Assembly: GCF_900095225.1 (NCBI RefSeq)
Contig: NZ_LT607416.1
Location: forward strand, 409,192-473,191
Length of the DNA stretch: 64,000 bases
Source of the DNA: Pseudomonas sp. UMAB-08
Lineage (GTDB): Bacteria; Pseudomonadota; Gammaproteobacteria; Pseudomonadales; Pseudomonadaceae
Direction: 5' to 3'
Shown here: positions 8,193 through 18,222 of the stretch, in pieces
Position numbering within the stretch: the first letter of the stretch is position 1
Layout: the number at the start of each line of letters is the position of its first letter
The notes under the pieces: model-generated
Database searches by the model: none
What the model was told of the DNA's origin: nothing
What the model saw: the letters and a program-made list of their open reading frames with translations, nothing else
Program-made: the position numbers and the translations under genes

Positions 8193-10892
8193 TCAGATAC
8201 TGAGGCGCATCTCTGCGTGGGGCTCATGATTGACGCTCAATTGCTCGACGATGGCGTCCTGAAGTCGGCTGCACAGCTGCGGATCGGACAGCGGCTGATT
8301 GTTCGCGTCAGTGATGAAAAAAACGTCTTCCACCCGCTCGCCGAGCGTGGCGATTTTCGCGTTTTGCAATGACAGATCGAACTCCAGGAAGATCTTGCCG
8401 ACCCGCGCCAGCAGGCCAGGGCGATCGGGTGCGCTCAGCTCCAGGATCGTGACCGGGCGTTGTGCGTCGGTGTGGATAGTGACCTGTGGCGCGAAGGCAA
8501 AATGCTTGAGCTGGCGGGGCACCCGGCGCTGGATGATGGTCGGGTAGTCATCCGGGTTGCGCAGGGCCTCGGTCAGCCCTTCACGGATTTGCTTGATCCG
8601 CACAGGGTTGTCGCCAATTGAGCCGCCATCGTTGTCGAGCACGATGTAGGTGTCGAGGGTGAACTGGCTGCTGGAGGTGATGACGCGGGCGTCATGAATG
8701 TTCAGGTTGAGCTGATCCATGGCGGCCACGGTCACGGCAAAGAAGTCATGCTGGTCGGGAGCGTAGATGAAGATCTGAGTGCCGCCCTCGAACTCGCGCT
8801 GGGTGGTTTCCTTGATCAGCACCAACGGGCCGCCATCGGCAGGCTGCTGCAGGATCGCATCGCTGTGCCAGGCCACATCGCCAGCGGTGTGACGCAGGAA
8901 ATAATCATCCCCAAGCTGAGCCCAGAGCTGCTCGACGTCATCCGGGTCGGTACCGCTGCGAACGAGAATGTCCAGCGCAGCACTTTGCGTACGTCGAATC
9001 TGCTCTTCACGGTCGACCGGGTTCTCCAGGCCGCGGCGCAGGGCGCGTTTGGTCTCGGTGTACAGCTGGCGCAACAGGCTGGCGCGCCACGAGTTCCATA
9101 GCGTTGGATTGGTTGCGTTGATATCGGCCACAGTCAGGACGTAGAGGTAATCCAGATGGGTTTCATCGCCAACGAACTGGGCGAAATCATGGATGACCTG
9201 AGGGTCGGACAAGTCCTTGCGCTGGGCGGTGGTCGACATCACCAAGTGGTTCTGCACCAGCCACACGATCAGTCGGGTATCCCACACTGGCAGTTGATGG
9301 CGTTGGCAAAAAACTTCGGCGTCGATAGCGCCCAGTTCCGAGTGGTCGCCTCCGCGGCCTTTGCCGATATCGTGATACAGGCCTGCCAGGTAGATCAGTT
9401 CGGGCTTGGGCAGCTTGATCATAATCTTGCTGGCCAGCGGAAACTTGTCTGTGGTTTGAGTGTATTGCAGCTTACGCAGGTGCTTGATCAGGTTCAGAGT
9501 GTGCGCATCGACGGTATAGATATGGAACAGGTCGTGCTGCATCTGGCCGATGATATGGCCGAATTCCGGCAGGTACAGGCCCAGAATTCCGTAACGGTTC
9601 ATTCGGCGCAGGTTGCGATGGATGCCGAATTCGCACTTGAACAGCTCGATAAACAGGCTGGTGTTGCGAATGTCGTTACGGAACTCGTCGTTGATCAGGT
9701 GCCGATGTTCGCGCAGCAAGCGAATGGTGTCGGCGCGAACGCCCTTGATTTCCGGGTGCTGAGCCATCAACACGAACACTTCCAGTATCGCGAAGGGTGT
9801 GCGCTTGAAAACGTTGGGGTGGCTGGCTTCGATATAGCCATCATGCAGCTGGAAGCGTGAATTGATCGGCTGAGTCGTGCCGCTCCCTTCCTCTGAAAGA
9901 ATCACTTCTTCAAAGTGCTGCATGATCAGGTCGCTGAGCTCGGCGATGCTCATGACCACGCGGTAATACTTTTGCATGAAGCGTTCGATGGCCAGCTTCG
10001 CATCGCCGTCTTCGTAGCCGAGCAGGCGGGCGATGCTGCTTTGATGGTCGAACAGCAGGCGGTCTTCCGATCGGCCGGCAAGCATGTGCAAGGCGTAACG
10101 CACCTTCCACAAGAACTCTTGGGACGAGGCGAGCAGAGCGTTTTCGCTTTCCAGCAGAAAACCTTCGCCCGCCAACGCGTGCAGATTCAAGGTGCCGTAC
10201 TGGCGACGGGCGACCCAGAGAATGGTCTGGATATCGCGCAAGCCGCCGGGGGAGCCTTTGACGTTGGGTTCCAGGTTGTATTCGGTGTCGTTGTACTTGT
10301 GATGGCGGGCTTTCTGTTCAGCACGCTTGGCCAGGAAAAACTCTTTACTCGGCCACATCCTGGCGGGGCTGGTGACATCGAGCATGCGCTGGCGCAGACG
10401 TTCGGGGCCGGCAATGGTGCGACTTTCCATCAGGTTGGTGATGATTGTCAGGTCGGCGACGGCTTCCTGTGCGCATTCATCGACCGAGCGCACACTCTGG
10501 CCGACTTCCAGGCCGATATCCCACAGCAGCGTCAAAAAGCGCTCGATGGGCTCGCGAAAGACTTCGTGGTCGGCGCTGTCCAGGAGGATCAGCAGGTCAA
10601 TGTCCGAATAAGGATGCAGCTCGCCCCGACCATAGCCGCCAACCGCCAATAGGGCGATATCCGCGTCGTCGCTCCAGTCGAACTGTTCCCATGCCTGTTG
10701 CAGGATGTGATCGACAAACCAGGCGCGATCTTCAATCAGGCGCCGGATGTCGCGACCCGAGCGGAAGCGTTCGTCGAGCACTTCGCGGGCCTGACGAATG
10801 GCTTTCTTGAAAGCGGCAATGGGGCTCGCTTTCAAGGCCAGTTCGGCCTGGAACTGGCCGCGGTCGAATAATTCTGGATCCACCTGCGGCAT
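8193..10892 (-). CDS. glnD: GlnD, bifunctional PII uridylyltransferase / uridylyl-removing enzyme
   Basis: Nitrogen sensor that uridylylates PII when glutamine is low and deuridylylates it when glutamine is high. The 899-residue protein has the full domain order. A nucleotidyltransferase domain carries [15 protein letters not shown] (residues 85-99, with the metal-binding Asp pair at 97 and 99). An HD domain near residue 510 shows [16 protein letters not shown]. Two ACT domains end the protein, beginning near residues 705 ([16 protein letters not shown]) and 815 ([16 protein letters not shown]). All catalytic signatures look intact. A 47-bp gap separates it from map upstream. Confidence 0.97.
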   Translation of the reverse strand: MPQVDPELFDRGQFQAELALKASPIAAFKKAIRQAREVLDERFRSGRDIRRLIEDRAWFVDHILQQAWEQFDWSDDADIALLAVGGYGRGELHPYSDIDLLILLDSADHEVFREPIERFLTLLWDIGLEVGQSVRSVDECAQEAVADLTIITNLMESRTIAGPERLRQRMLDVTSPARMWPSKEFFLAKRAEQKARHHKYNDTEYNLEPNVKGSPGGLRDIQTILWVARRQYGTLNLHALAGEGFLLESENALLASSQEFLWKVRYALHMLAGRSEDRLLFDHQSSIARLLGYEDGDAKLAIERFMQKYYRVVMSIAELSDLIMQHFEEVILSEEGSGTTQPINSRFQLHDGYIEASHPNVFKRTPFAILEVFVLMAQHPEIKGVRADTIRLLREHRHLINDEFRNDIRNTSLFIELFKCEFGIHRNLRRMNRYGILGLYLPEFGHIIGQMQHDLFHIYTVDAHTLNLIKHLRKLQYTQTTDKFPLASKIMIKLPKPELIYLAGLYHDIGKGRGGDHSELGAIDAEVFCQRHQLPVWDTRLIVWLVQNHLVMSTTAQRKDLSDPQVIHDFAQFVGDETHLDYLYVLTVADINATNPTLWNSWRASLLRQLYTETKRALRRGLENPVDREEQIRRTQSAALDILVRSGTDPDDVEQLWAQLGDDYFLRHTAGDVAWHSDAILQQPADGGPLVLIKETTQREFEGGTQIFIYAPDQHDFFAVTVAAMDQLNLNIHDARVITSSSQFTLDTYIVLDNDGGSIGDNPVRIKQIREGLTEALRNPDDYPTIIQRRVPRQLKHFAFAPQVTIHTDAQRPVTILELSAPDRPGLLARVGKIFLEFDLSLQNAKIATLGERVEDVFFITDANNQPLSDPQLCSRLQDAIVEQLSVNHEPHAEMRLSI

Positions 10893-10939
10893 TGAACGGC
10901 TTTCCTTCTATCTATCAGGCCTGACTTGAGCGACGTGGT

Positions 10940-11737
10940 TTATACCGACGCGCTTACTGCTGATGTGCGGGCAATGGTGTCGTCGCTGCGCAGGGTAAAG
11001 ATTTCATACCCGTCTGCCGTGACCAGAATCGTATGTTCCCACTGGGCGGACAACTTGCGATCCTTGGTGATCGCGGTCCAGCCATCGCCCAGCAAACGGG
11101 TTTCGGCACGGCCCTGGTTGATCATGGGCTCAATGGTGAAGGTCATGCCTTCCTTGAGCTCCATGCCTGTGCCCGCACGGCCATAGTGCAGCACTTGCGG
11201 TTCTTCGTGGAAGACCTTGCCAATGCCGTGACCGCAGTATTCGCGCACCACGGAAAAACCATTCTTTTCGGCGTGTTTCTGGATCACTTCGCCGATATCG
11301 CCAAGGCGAGCGCCCGGGCGAACCAGCTCTATGCCTTTGTACATGCACTCTTGGGTGATCTTCGACAGACGCTCAGCCCACTCTGGCACTTTGCCAACAT
11401 GGAACATCTTGCTGGTGTCGCCGTGGTAGCCGTCCTTGATCACCGTGACGTCGATGTTCAGGACATCGCCATCCTTAAGCGGCTTCTCGTTTGGAATGCC
11501 GTGGCACACCACGTGGTTGATCGAGGTGCAGATCGACTTGGGGAAGCCCTTGTAGTTCAGCGGGGCCGGAATCGCTTTCTGCTCATTGACGATGAAGTCA
11601 TGGCATATACGGTCCAGCTCGTCCGTGGTCACGCCAGGCTTGACGTAAGCGCCGATCATTTCCAGCACGTCGGCAGCCAGGCGGCCGGCGATGCGCATTT
11701 TCTCGATGTCCTCGGGGGTTTTGATGGTGACAGTCAT
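10940..11737 (-). CDS. map: Map, methionine aminopeptidase type I
   Basis: Removes the initiator methionine from nascent proteins using a two-metal site. The length of 265 residues matches E. coli Map (264). Metal-ligand segments are visible: DVLNIDVTVIKDGYHGDTSKMF (two Asp), EYCGHGIGKVFHEEPQVLHYG (His) and TFTIEPMI (Glu). I take the ATG at 11737 (MTVTIKTPEDIEKMR), which is the conserved N-terminus, and not the open frame extending to 11773. It is divergent from rpsB, with about 320 bp between the two start codons, as in many bacteria. Confidence 0.97.
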   Translation of the reverse strand: MTVTIKTPEDIEKMRIAGRLAADVLEMIGAYVKPGVTTDELDRICHDFIVNEQKAIPAPLNYKGFPKSICTSINHVVCHGIPNEKPLKDGDVLNIDVTVIKDGYHGDTSKMFHVGKVPEWAERLSKITQECMYKGIELVRPGARLGDIGEVIQKHAEKNGFSVVREYCGHGIGKVFHEEPQVLHYGRAGTGMELKEGMTFTIEPMINQGRAETRLLGDGWTAITKDRKLSAQWEHTILVTADGYEIFTLRSDDTIARTSAVSASV

Positions 11738-11911
11738 AAAATTCTCTCGGCGCGGTGTGGCGCGGCTAAACACTTAAAACGCGATTCTAACAGACCGTCA
11801 GGCCGTGGGTGATCATCGCTTTATAGATGCGCGACGTGGCCCTGCGCGTGCGGCGCAAAAGGACGTTTACGGCGGTGCTTATTTCGTGTTCCGTTATCCG
11901 GCCTTTTATGG

Positions 11912-11919
11912 TATAAAAT
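11912..11919 (+). promoter_or_regulatory. Likely -10 element of the rpsB-tsf promoter
   Basis: TATAAAAT lies about 140 nt upstream of rpsB in the map/rpsB divergent region. A good -35 is not evident 16-18 nt upstream, so the assignment rests on the AT-rich hexamer and position. The following ~130-nt leader could hold an S2 autoregulatory site, but I cannot show one. Confidence 0.45.
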
Positions 11920-12057
11920 GCGCCGCTTTCCGGGGTATGCCCCAGAAGCTTAAACCCACACACGTGTCGACACGATGACCTGGGTGCCCTCAGCTTGAAG
12001 CTGTTGGTTGGTCATTGGGATACGTGGAGGCCTAACCCGACTTATCAAGGAACTATC

Positions 12058-12801
12058 ATGTCCCAAGTCAACATGCGCGATATGCTGAAAGCCGGTGTCC
12101 ACTTCGGTCACCAAACCCGTTACTGGAACCCGAAAATGGGTAAATACATTTTCGGCGCACGTAACAAGATCCACATCATCAACCTTGAAAAAACCTTGCC
12201 TATGTTCAACGAAGCTCTGGCTTTCGTTGAGAAACTGGCTTCGGGCAAAAACAAGATTCTGTTTGTTGGCACCAAGCGTTCCGCTGGCAAAATCGTCGCT
12301 GAAGAAGCTGCACGTTGCGGCTCGCCTTACGTCGATCACCGCTGGTTGGGCGGCATGCTGACCAACTTCAAAACCATCCGTGCCTCCATCAAGCGTCTGC
12401 GCGAGCTTGAAATTCAGGCAGAAGACGGCACGTTCACCAAGCTGACCAAGAAAGAGGCGCTGATGCGTACTCGCGATCTGGAAAAGCTGGATCGTAGCCT
12501 GGGTGGTATCAAGGACATGGGCGGTCTTCCTGACGCACTGTTCGTTATCGACGTTGATCACGAGCGCATCGCGATCACCGAAGCTAACAAGCTGGGTATC
12601 CCGGTTATCGGCGTAGTCGATACCAACAGCAGCCCGGAAGGCGTTGACTACATCATCCCAGGCAACGATGACGCCATTCGCGCCATCCAGTTGTACATGG
12701 GTTCGATGGCAGACGCTGTTATCCGTGGCCGCAACAACGCTAACGGCGGCACTGACGTGTTCGTCGAAGAAGCTCCAGCCGCTGCAGTCGTTGAAGGCTG
12801 A
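12058..12801 (+). CDS. rpsB: Ribosomal protein S2
   Basis: Small-subunit protein S2, needed for 30S assembly and for S1 binding. The 247-residue product begins [21 protein letters not shown], the family hallmark, and contains [21 protein letters not shown] and the C-terminal [22 protein letters not shown] segment. ATG 12058 is preceded by AAGGAAC. The in-frame ORF extends upstream to 11995 but that part has no S2 similarity. It forms the usual rpsB-tsf pair with an intervening terminator hairpin. Confidence 0.98.
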   Translation: MSQVNMRDMLKAGVHFGHQTRYWNPKMGKYIFGARNKIHIINLEKTLPMFNEALAFVEKLASGKNKILFVGTKRSAGKIVAEEAARCGSPYVDHRWLGGMLTNFKTIRASIKRLRELEIQAEDGTFTKLTKKEALMRTRDLEKLDRSLGGIKDMGGLPDALFVIDVDHERIAITEANKLGIPVIGVVDTNSSPEGVDYIIPGNDDAIRAIQLYMGSMADAVIRGRNNANGGTDVFVEEAPAAAVVEG

Positions 12802-12832
12802 GTAGCAAACGCCTAGCGTTTACTCAGTACGC

Positions 12833-12857
12833 AAAAAGGGGGCCTGGCCCCCTTTTT
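12833..12857 (+). terminator. Hairpin terminator between rpsB and tsf
   Basis: Perfect inverted repeat AAAAAGGGGG / CCCCCTTTTT with a 5-nt loop, ending in a T run, 31 nt after the rpsB stop. It probably lowers transcription into tsf so that S2 is made in excess of, or separately from, EF-Ts, by partial read-through. Confidence 0.85.
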
Positions 12858-12986
12858 GCCCCCTCGGAAACCACATGTTGGCGCAGCCTTGCAGTCATGT
12901 GCCGCAGCCAGCAGCGGTTTTCAAGAATTTGAACGCCCGTTCGGTCGGGTGGAATGGTTTTAAGACCTATCCAAGAGGAATTTGAA

Positions 12987-13856
12987 ATGGCAGAAATTAC
13001 TGCAGCGTTGGTCAAAGAACTGCGTGAGCGCACTGGCGAAGGCATGATGGATTGCAAAAAGGCCTTGACCAAGGCTGACGGCGACATCGAAAAAGCAATC
13101 GACGATATGCGTGCCTCCGGTGCCATCAAAGCCGCCAAGAAAGCAGGCAACGTTGCTGCTGAAGGCGCCATTGCTGTCAAGGTTGCCGAAGATGGCAAAA
13201 GTGCAGTGATCCTCGAAGTCAACTCGCAGACCGACTTCCTGGCTCTGCAGGACGACTTCAAAGAATTCGTGAACGGCAGCCTTGAAAAAGCGTTTGCTGA
13301 AAAACTGACCGACGCAGCTCCGCTGATCGCCGCTCAGGAATTGGCACGTGAAGCGTTGATCGCGAAAGTTGGCGAAAACGTCAACATCCGTCGCCTGGCT
13401 CGCGTTGAAGGTGACGTGGTCAATGCTTACCTGCACGGTAACAAGATCGGTGTTGTTGTTGTCCTGAAAGGCGGTGACGCTGACCTGGCCAAAGACATCG
13501 CCATGCACGTTGCTGCCAGCAACCCTGAATTCCTGCTGCCTTCGGAAGTTTCCGCAGAAGCCGTAGAACGCGAAAAAGCCGTGTTCGTAAGCCTCAACGA
13601 AGACAAGATCAAGGGCAAGCCAGCCGAAATCGTTGAAAAAATGGTTGCCGGTCGCATTCAGAAGTTCCTGGCTGAAGCAAGCCTGGTCGAGCAAGCGTTC
13701 GTCAAGAACCCGGAAATCAAGGTCGGTGAACTGGCCAAGAAAGCCGGCGCTGAAATCGTTTCCTTCACTCGCTTCCAGGTAGGCGAAGGCATCGAGAAGC
13801 CAGTTGACAACTTCGCTGAAGAAGTTGCCGCACAAGTGGCTGCAAGCAAGCAATAA
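12987..13856 (+). CDS. tsf: Elongation factor Ts
   Basis: Guanine nucleotide exchange factor for EF-Tu. The 289-residue protein begins [27 protein letters not shown] (UBA-like domain). The DFLALQDDF segment near residue 82 carries the TDF-type core motif that contacts EF-Tu. Length is normal for gammaproteobacteria. Start ATG 12987 has AGAGGAA about 8 nt upstream; the upstream in-frame extension to 12954 includes that site and is not used. Confidence 0.98.
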   Translation: MAEITAALVKELRERTGEGMMDCKKALTKADGDIEKAIDDMRASGAIKAAKKAGNVAAEGAIAVKVAEDGKSAVILEVNSQTDFLALQDDFKEFVNGSLEKAFAEKLTDAAPLIAAQELAREALIAKVGENVNIRRLARVEGDVVNAYLHGNKIGVVVVLKGGDADLAKDIAMHVAASNPEFLLPSEVSAEAVEREKAVFVSLNEDKIKGKPAEIVEKMVAGRIQKFLAEASLVEQAFVKNPEIKVGELAKKAGAEIVSFTRFQVGEGIEKPVDNFAEEVAAQVAASKQ

Positions 13857-13877
13857 GACGGTTTTACACTGTCGCCC

Positions 13878-13913
13878 CGAAGAGGCTGCCCGCTCACGCG
13901 AGCGGCCTCTTCG
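13878..13913 (+). terminator. Hairpin after tsf
   Basis: Long stem CGAAGAGGC / GCCTCTTCG enclosing an inner stem CCGCTC / GAGCGG, 22 nt past the tsf stop. It lacks a T tract (TCAAATA follows), so it may act as a weak terminator or an mRNA-stabilising end rather than a canonical intrinsic terminator. Confidence 0.6.
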
Positions 13914-14059
13914 TCAAATAGGTAAAAGGAATTTGTTTTCCTTGGGGAAGTGGCTTACAAGGCTGCATCCTCCGACGGTGTCGTACCGTCAGCTAGAGTA
14001 GTCGCAGGCTGAAAACAGCTCGCACAGAATTTTTTTAAACGCCGCAGGAGAGATTCGCA

Positions 14060-14803
14060 ATGGCTCAGCAGGGCAGTGGTTATCAGGCTCGCTATAAACG
14101 CATTCTACTCAAGCTTAGCGGCGAGGCCCTGATGGGCTCCGAAGAGTTCGGCATTGACCCGAAAGTCCTGGACCGCATGGCCCTTGAAGTCGGCCAGTTG
14201 GTCGGTATCGGGGTTCAGGTCGGGCTGGTTATTGGTGGTGGCAATCTGTTCCGTGGGGCGGCCTTGAGTGCTGCCGGTATGGATCGGGTGACAGGCGATC
14301 ATATGGGCATGCTGGCCACTGTGATGAACGCTCTGGCCATGCGTGATGCGCTGGAACGGGCTAACATTCCGGCTATCGTGATGTCGGCCATTTCCATGGT
14401 GGGCGTGACCGATCATTACGATCGTCGCAAAGCCATGCGTCATCTTAACGCCAAGGATGTAGTGATTTTCGCTGCTGGCACTGGCAACCCGTTCTTCACC
14501 ACCGATTCGGCCGCGTGCCTGCGAGGGATCGAAATCGATGCCGACGTAGTGCTTAAAGCGACCAAGGTCGATGGTGTGTACACCGCAGACCCATTCAAAG
14601 ACCCGCATGCCGAGAAGTTCGATCATCTGACGTACGATGAAGTCCTGGATCGCAAGCTGGGCGTGATGGACCTGACCGCTATCTGTCTGTGCCGCGATCA
14701 TAAAATGCCGCTGCGCGTCTTTAATATGAACAAGCCCGGCGCCTTGCTGAATATCGTACATGGCGGCGCTGAAGGAACCCTGATCGAGGAAGGCGAACAA
14801 TGA
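14060..14803 (+). CDS. pyrH: UMP kinase
   Basis: Phosphorylates UMP to UDP in pyrimidine biosynthesis; a hexameric enzyme activated by GTP and inhibited by UTP. The 247-residue amino acid kinase-fold protein shows [13 protein letters not shown] near residue 14, GVVIGGGN-type [13 protein letters not shown] near residue 54 and [16 protein letters not shown] near residue 137. Start ATG 14060 follows CAGGAGAG at normal spacing. The stop overlaps the frr start by 4 nt. Confidence 0.98.
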   Translation: MAQQGSGYQARYKRILLKLSGEALMGSEEFGIDPKVLDRMALEVGQLVGIGVQVGLVIGGGNLFRGAALSAAGMDRVTGDHMGMLATVMNALAMRDALERANIPAIVMSAISMVGVTDHYDRRKAMRHLNAKDVVIFAAGTGNPFFTTDSAACLRGIEIDADVVLKATKVDGVYTADPFKDPHAEKFDHLTYDEVLDRKLGVMDLTAICLCRDHKMPLRVFNMNKPGALLNIVHGGAEGTLIEEGEQ

Positions 14804-15357
14804 TCAACGAAATCAAGAAAGACGCTCAAACGCGTATGCAGAAAACTCTGGAATCCCTGGCCCACGCATTCAGCCGAATTCGTACGGGTCAGGCCCATCC
14901 GAGCATTCTGGGTGGTGTGATGGTGCCTTATTACGGCTCCGACACCCCTTTGAATCAGGTTGCGAACGTGACCGTCAAGGACTCGCGCACCCTGCAGGTC
15001 GTGGCGTTCGAGCGCAATATGCTTGGGGCCGTCGACAAGGCTATTCAGAGCTCCGGTCTGGGCTTCAACCCGACGAACCTGGGCGAGCTGCTGCTTATCT
15101 CGATGCCTGCTTTGACTGAAGAGACCCGTAAGGGCTTCACCAAACAAGCTCGTGATGCTGCGGAAGATGCTCGTGTGGCTGTTCGTAACATCCGTCGCGA
15201 TGCGTTGAGCCAGTTTAAGGATCTGATCAAAGAGAAAGAAATCAGCGAAGACGAAGAGCGTCGCGCTGCCGATGATATTCAGAAGCTGACGGATAAGTTC
15301 GTGGCGGATATCGAAACGGCAGTGAAGCAAAAAGAAGCGGATCTGATGGCTGTATAA
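14800..15357 (+). CDS. frr: Ribosome recycling factor
   Basis: With EF-G, splits post-termination ribosomes. The product is the standard 185 residues, beginning [20 protein letters not shown] and containing [10 protein letters not shown] and the C-terminal helical domain ([26 protein letters not shown]). Its ATGA start overlaps the pyrH stop, consistent with coupled translation. Confidence 0.98.
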   Translation: MINEIKKDAQTRMQKTLESLAHAFSRIRTGQAHPSILGGVMVPYYGSDTPLNQVANVTVKDSRTLQVVAFERNMLGAVDKAIQSSGLGFNPTNLGELLLISMPALTEETRKGFTKQARDAAEDARVAVRNIRRDALSQFKDLIKEKEISEDEERRAADDIQKLTDKFVADIETAVKQKEADLMAV

Positions 15358-15372
15358 AGGGCCAGGGCGTTT

Positions 15373-16128
15373 ATGGACAAGACCAAGCAGGCGGCACTGT
15401 CATCGGTACCGCGCCATGTCGCAATCATCATGGATGGTAATAACCGCTGGGCGAAAAAGCGTCTTTTGCCCGGTGTCGCCGGGCATAAAGCAGGCGTGGA
15501 TGCTGTTCGTGCGGTCATTGAGGTGTGCGCTGAAGCGAAGGTCGAGGTATTGACCCTGTTCGCTTTTTCCAGTGAAAACTGGCAGCGCCCGGCTGAGGAA
15601 GTCGGCGCCTTGATGGAGTTGTTTTTCACGGCTCTGCGCCGTGAGACCCGGCGTCTGAACGATAACGCGATCAGCTTGCGGATCATTGGTGACCGTTCAC
15701 GGTTTCATCCTGAGCTGCAGGCTGCCATGCGTGAAGCTGAAGAGCGGACGGCCGGCCCTGGTCGATTCGTGCTGCAGATCGCCGCCAACTACGGTGGGCA
15801 ATGGGATATCGCCCAGGCTGCCCAGCATCTGGCTCGCGAGGTTCAGGCCGGGCGTCTGCGTCCGGAGGAAATCACTCCTGAGCTGTTGCAGACATGCCTG
15901 GCAACCGGTGATCTGCCATTGCCGGACTTGTGCATTCGCACTGGCGGCGAGCATCGCGTCAGTAACTTCCTGCTTTGGCAGCTTGCCTACGCCGAATTGT
16001 ACTTTTCCGACCTTTTCTGGCCGGACTTCAAACACGATGCCATGCGCACTGCGCTGGCAGATTTCGCTTCCCGCCAACGTCGCTTCGGTAAAACGAGCGA
16101 ACAGGTAGAAGCTGGAGCCCGGGCTTAA
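15373..16128 (+). CDS. uppS: Undecaprenyl diphosphate synthase
   Basis: cis-Prenyltransferase that extends farnesyl diphosphate to C55-PP, the lipid carrier for peptidoglycan and O-antigen. The 251 residues include HVAIIMDGNNRWAKKR, with catalytic Asp21 in the MDGN motif, the FAFSSENWQRP segment near residue 66, and RTGGEHRVSNFLLWQLAYAELYF near residue 192 for pyrophosphate binding. It sits 15 nt after frr and overlaps the next start (TAATG). Confidence 0.98.
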   Translation: MDKTKQAALSSVPRHVAIIMDGNNRWAKKRLLPGVAGHKAGVDAVRAVIEVCAEAKVEVLTLFAFSSENWQRPAEEVGALMELFFTALRRETRRLNDNAISLRIIGDRSRFHPELQAAMREAEERTAGPGRFVLQIAANYGGQWDIAQAAQHLAREVQAGRLRPEEITPELLQTCLATGDLPLPDLCIRTGGEHRVSNFLLWQLAYAELYFSDLFWPDFKHDAMRTALADFASRQRRFGKTSEQVEAGARA

Positions 16129-16943
16129 TGCTGAAACAACGAATCATCACCGCACTGATCATGCTGCCGATCGCCTTATGCGGTTTTTTTCTGCTCGAAG
16201 GTGCAAGTTTTGCCTTGTTTATTGGCGTAGTGGTGACTTTGGGTGCCTGGGAGTGGGCGCGTCTGGCGGGTTTTACTGCCCAGCCTGTACGGGTTGCCTA
16301 TGCTGCGCTGGTCGCTGTCTTGCTGCTGCTGATGCACCTGCTGCCAGCTCTGGCACCCTGGGTTTTAGGTGCTGCGGCGCTGTGGTGGCTGGCGGCAACT
16401 TTCCTGGTGCTAACCTACCCGGATACCAGTGCTCACTGGTCTGGAACTGCCTGTAAGCTGGTGATCGGTCTGTTGGTTCTGTTGCCCGCGTGGCAGGGAT
16501 TGGTTCTGATCAAGCAATGGCCTCTGGGCAATGGGTTGATCCTTGCAGTCATGGTGTTGGTTTGGGGTGCCGATATCGGCGCTTATTTCTCCGGGAAGGC
16601 TTTTGGCAAGCGCAAGCTTGCGCCCAAGGTCAGTCCGGGCAAAAGCTGGGAAGGCGTGTTCGGTGGTTTGATCGCCAGCCTGCTGATCACCGCCATTGTC
16701 GGGATGGTTCGCGGCTGGTCGGGCTCGCAACTCCTCATGGGTTTGCTGGGCGCCGCAATCGTGGTGTTGATCTCGGTCGTCGGTGATTTGACTGAGAGCA
16801 TGTTCAAGCGTCAGGCCGGCATCAAGGACAGCAGTAATCTACTGCCGGGCCATGGTGGTGTGCTGGACCGTATAGACAGCTTGACTGCTGCCATCCCTGT
16901 CTTTGCAGTACTGCTCTGGGCTGCCAGTTGGGGAACGCTGTGA
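16128..16943 (+). CDS. cdsA: Phosphatidate cytidylyltransferase (CDP-diacylglycerol synthase)
   Basis: Integral membrane enzyme making CDP-diacylglycerol from CTP and phosphatidate, the precursor of all phospholipids. About eight hydrophobic spans in 271 residues. The C-terminal signature [25 protein letters not shown] (positions about 223-247) matches the CDP-DAG synthase pattern with the Lys-Asp and HGG...DR residues in place. It overlaps uppS by 1 nt and dxr by 4 nt. Confidence 0.97.
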   Translation: MLKQRIITALIMLPIALCGFFLLEGASFALFIGVVVTLGAWEWARLAGFTAQPVRVAYAALVAVLLLLMHLLPALAPWVLGAAALWWLAATFLVLTYPDTSAHWSGTACKLVIGLLVLLPAWQGLVLIKQWPLGNGLILAVMVLVWGADIGAYFSGKAFGKRKLAPKVSPGKSWEGVFGGLIASLLITAIVGMVRGWSGSQLLMGLLGAAIVVLISVVGDLTESMFKRQAGIKDSSNLLPGHGGVLDRIDSLTAAIPVFAVLLWAASWGTL

Positions 16944-18130
16944 GTAAGCCTCAACAAATAACGGTCCTGGGCGCTACTGGCTCCGTTGGACTGAGTACGC
17001 TTGACGTCATCGCTCGCCACCCTGAGCGGTATCAGGTTTTTGCGCTCACCGGATTCAGTCGCTTGAAAGAGTTGCTGGCGCTGTGTGTGCGTCACTCCCC
17101 CCGGTTTGCCGTGGTGCCTGACATTGATGTCGCCCGCGGTCTGCAAGATGATCTGGCGGCTGCCGGCCTTGATACGCGGGTGCTGGTAGGTGAGCGCGGC
17201 TTGTGTGAAGTCTCGGCTCATCCTCAGGTCGATACCGTATTGGCGGCGATCGTTGGCGGGGCAGGGCTTCGTCCTACCCTGGCGGCTGTCGAGGCGGGCA
17301 AGAAGGTACTGCTGGCCAATAAAGAAGCGCTGGTGATGTCCGGTGCGTTGTTTATGCAGGCTGTGCAGCGTAGCGGTGCCGTGCTGCTGCCGATCGACAG
17401 CGAGCACAACGCGATCTTCCAGTGCTTGCCCAGTGGCTATGCCGGTGGCTTGGGCTCGGTCGGCGTGCGCCGCATTCTGTTGACTGCTTCGGGCGGTCCG
17501 TTTCGTGAAACACCCTTGTCCGAATTGATGTATGTCTCTCCAGAACAGGCGTGCGCTCATCCTAATTGGTCGATGGGGCGCAAGATTTCTGTAGACTCCG
17601 CCAGCATGATGAATAAAGGGCTCGAATTGATCGAAGCCTGCTGGCTGTTCGATGCGCGTCCCGATCAGGTTGAAGTGGTTATTCATCCGCAGAGCGTGAT
17701 CCATTCCATGGTCGATTATGTGGATGGTTCGGTGTTGGCTCAACTGGGTAATCCGGATATGCGTACGCCGATTGCTCATGCTCTGGCCTGGCCAGATCGG
17801 ATTGACTCGGGTGTCGCGCCGCTGGACCTGTTCAGTATTGCGCGCCTGGATTTCCAGGCCCCGGATGAGCAGCGGTTTCCATGCCTGCGTCTGGCACGGC
17901 AGGCAGCAGAGGCGGGTAACAGCGCGCCAGCGATGCTCAACGCCGCCAATGAGGTGGCCGTTGCAGCGTTTCTTGAACGGCGCATCCGCTATCCGGAGAT
18001 CGCGAGTATCATTGATGAGGTTTTGAACCTTGAGCCCGTCGTTGCAGTGCAGGAGCTCGACGCTGTATTCGAGATAGATTCAAAAGCGCGCGGTTTGGCT
18101 GAGCAATGGCTCGGTCGCAACGGGCGGTAA
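16940..18130 (+). CDS. dxr: 1-deoxy-D-xylulose-5-phosphate reductoisomerase
   Basis: Second step of the MEP isoprenoid pathway; converts DXP to MEP with NADPH. The 396 residues start [17 protein letters not shown], with the NADPH-binding GATGSVG, then [10 protein letters not shown] near residue 122 and [20 protein letters not shown] near residue 214 (metal and substrate site). I take the GTG at 16940, which overlaps the cdsA stop as GTGA, over the TTG at 16928. Together with ispD and ispF further along, three MEP-pathway genes lie in this window. Confidence 0.96.
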   Translation: MSKPQQITVLGATGSVGLSTLDVIARHPERYQVFALTGFSRLKELLALCVRHSPRFAVVPDIDVARGLQDDLAAAGLDTRVLVGERGLCEVSAHPQVDTVLAAIVGGAGLRPTLAAVEAGKKVLLANKEALVMSGALFMQAVQRSGAVLLPIDSEHNAIFQCLPSGYAGGLGSVGVRRILLTASGGPFRETPLSELMYVSPEQACAHPNWSMGRKISVDSASMMNKGLELIEACWLFDARPDQVEVVIHPQSVIHSMVDYVDGSVLAQLGNPDMRTPIAHALAWPDRIDSGVAPLDLFSIARLDFQAPDEQRFPCLRLARQAAEAGNSAPAMLNAANEVAVAAFLERRIRYPEIASIIDEVLNLEPVVAVQELDAVFEIDSKARGLAEQWLGRNGR

Positions 18131-18222
18131 TAGCGGTAGATCAGACGGCGCAGGCGATTGTGGTGGTGTGAAACCCATACAAGGCTTTCACACTGTACAA
18201 GGCAGGTACCCGGAGAAAGTTG

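Noticed and set aside
11774..12057. S2 autoregulatory RNA element in the rpsB leader
   Set aside because: The leader is long enough, but I could not find a pseudoknot-like pairing that I trust.
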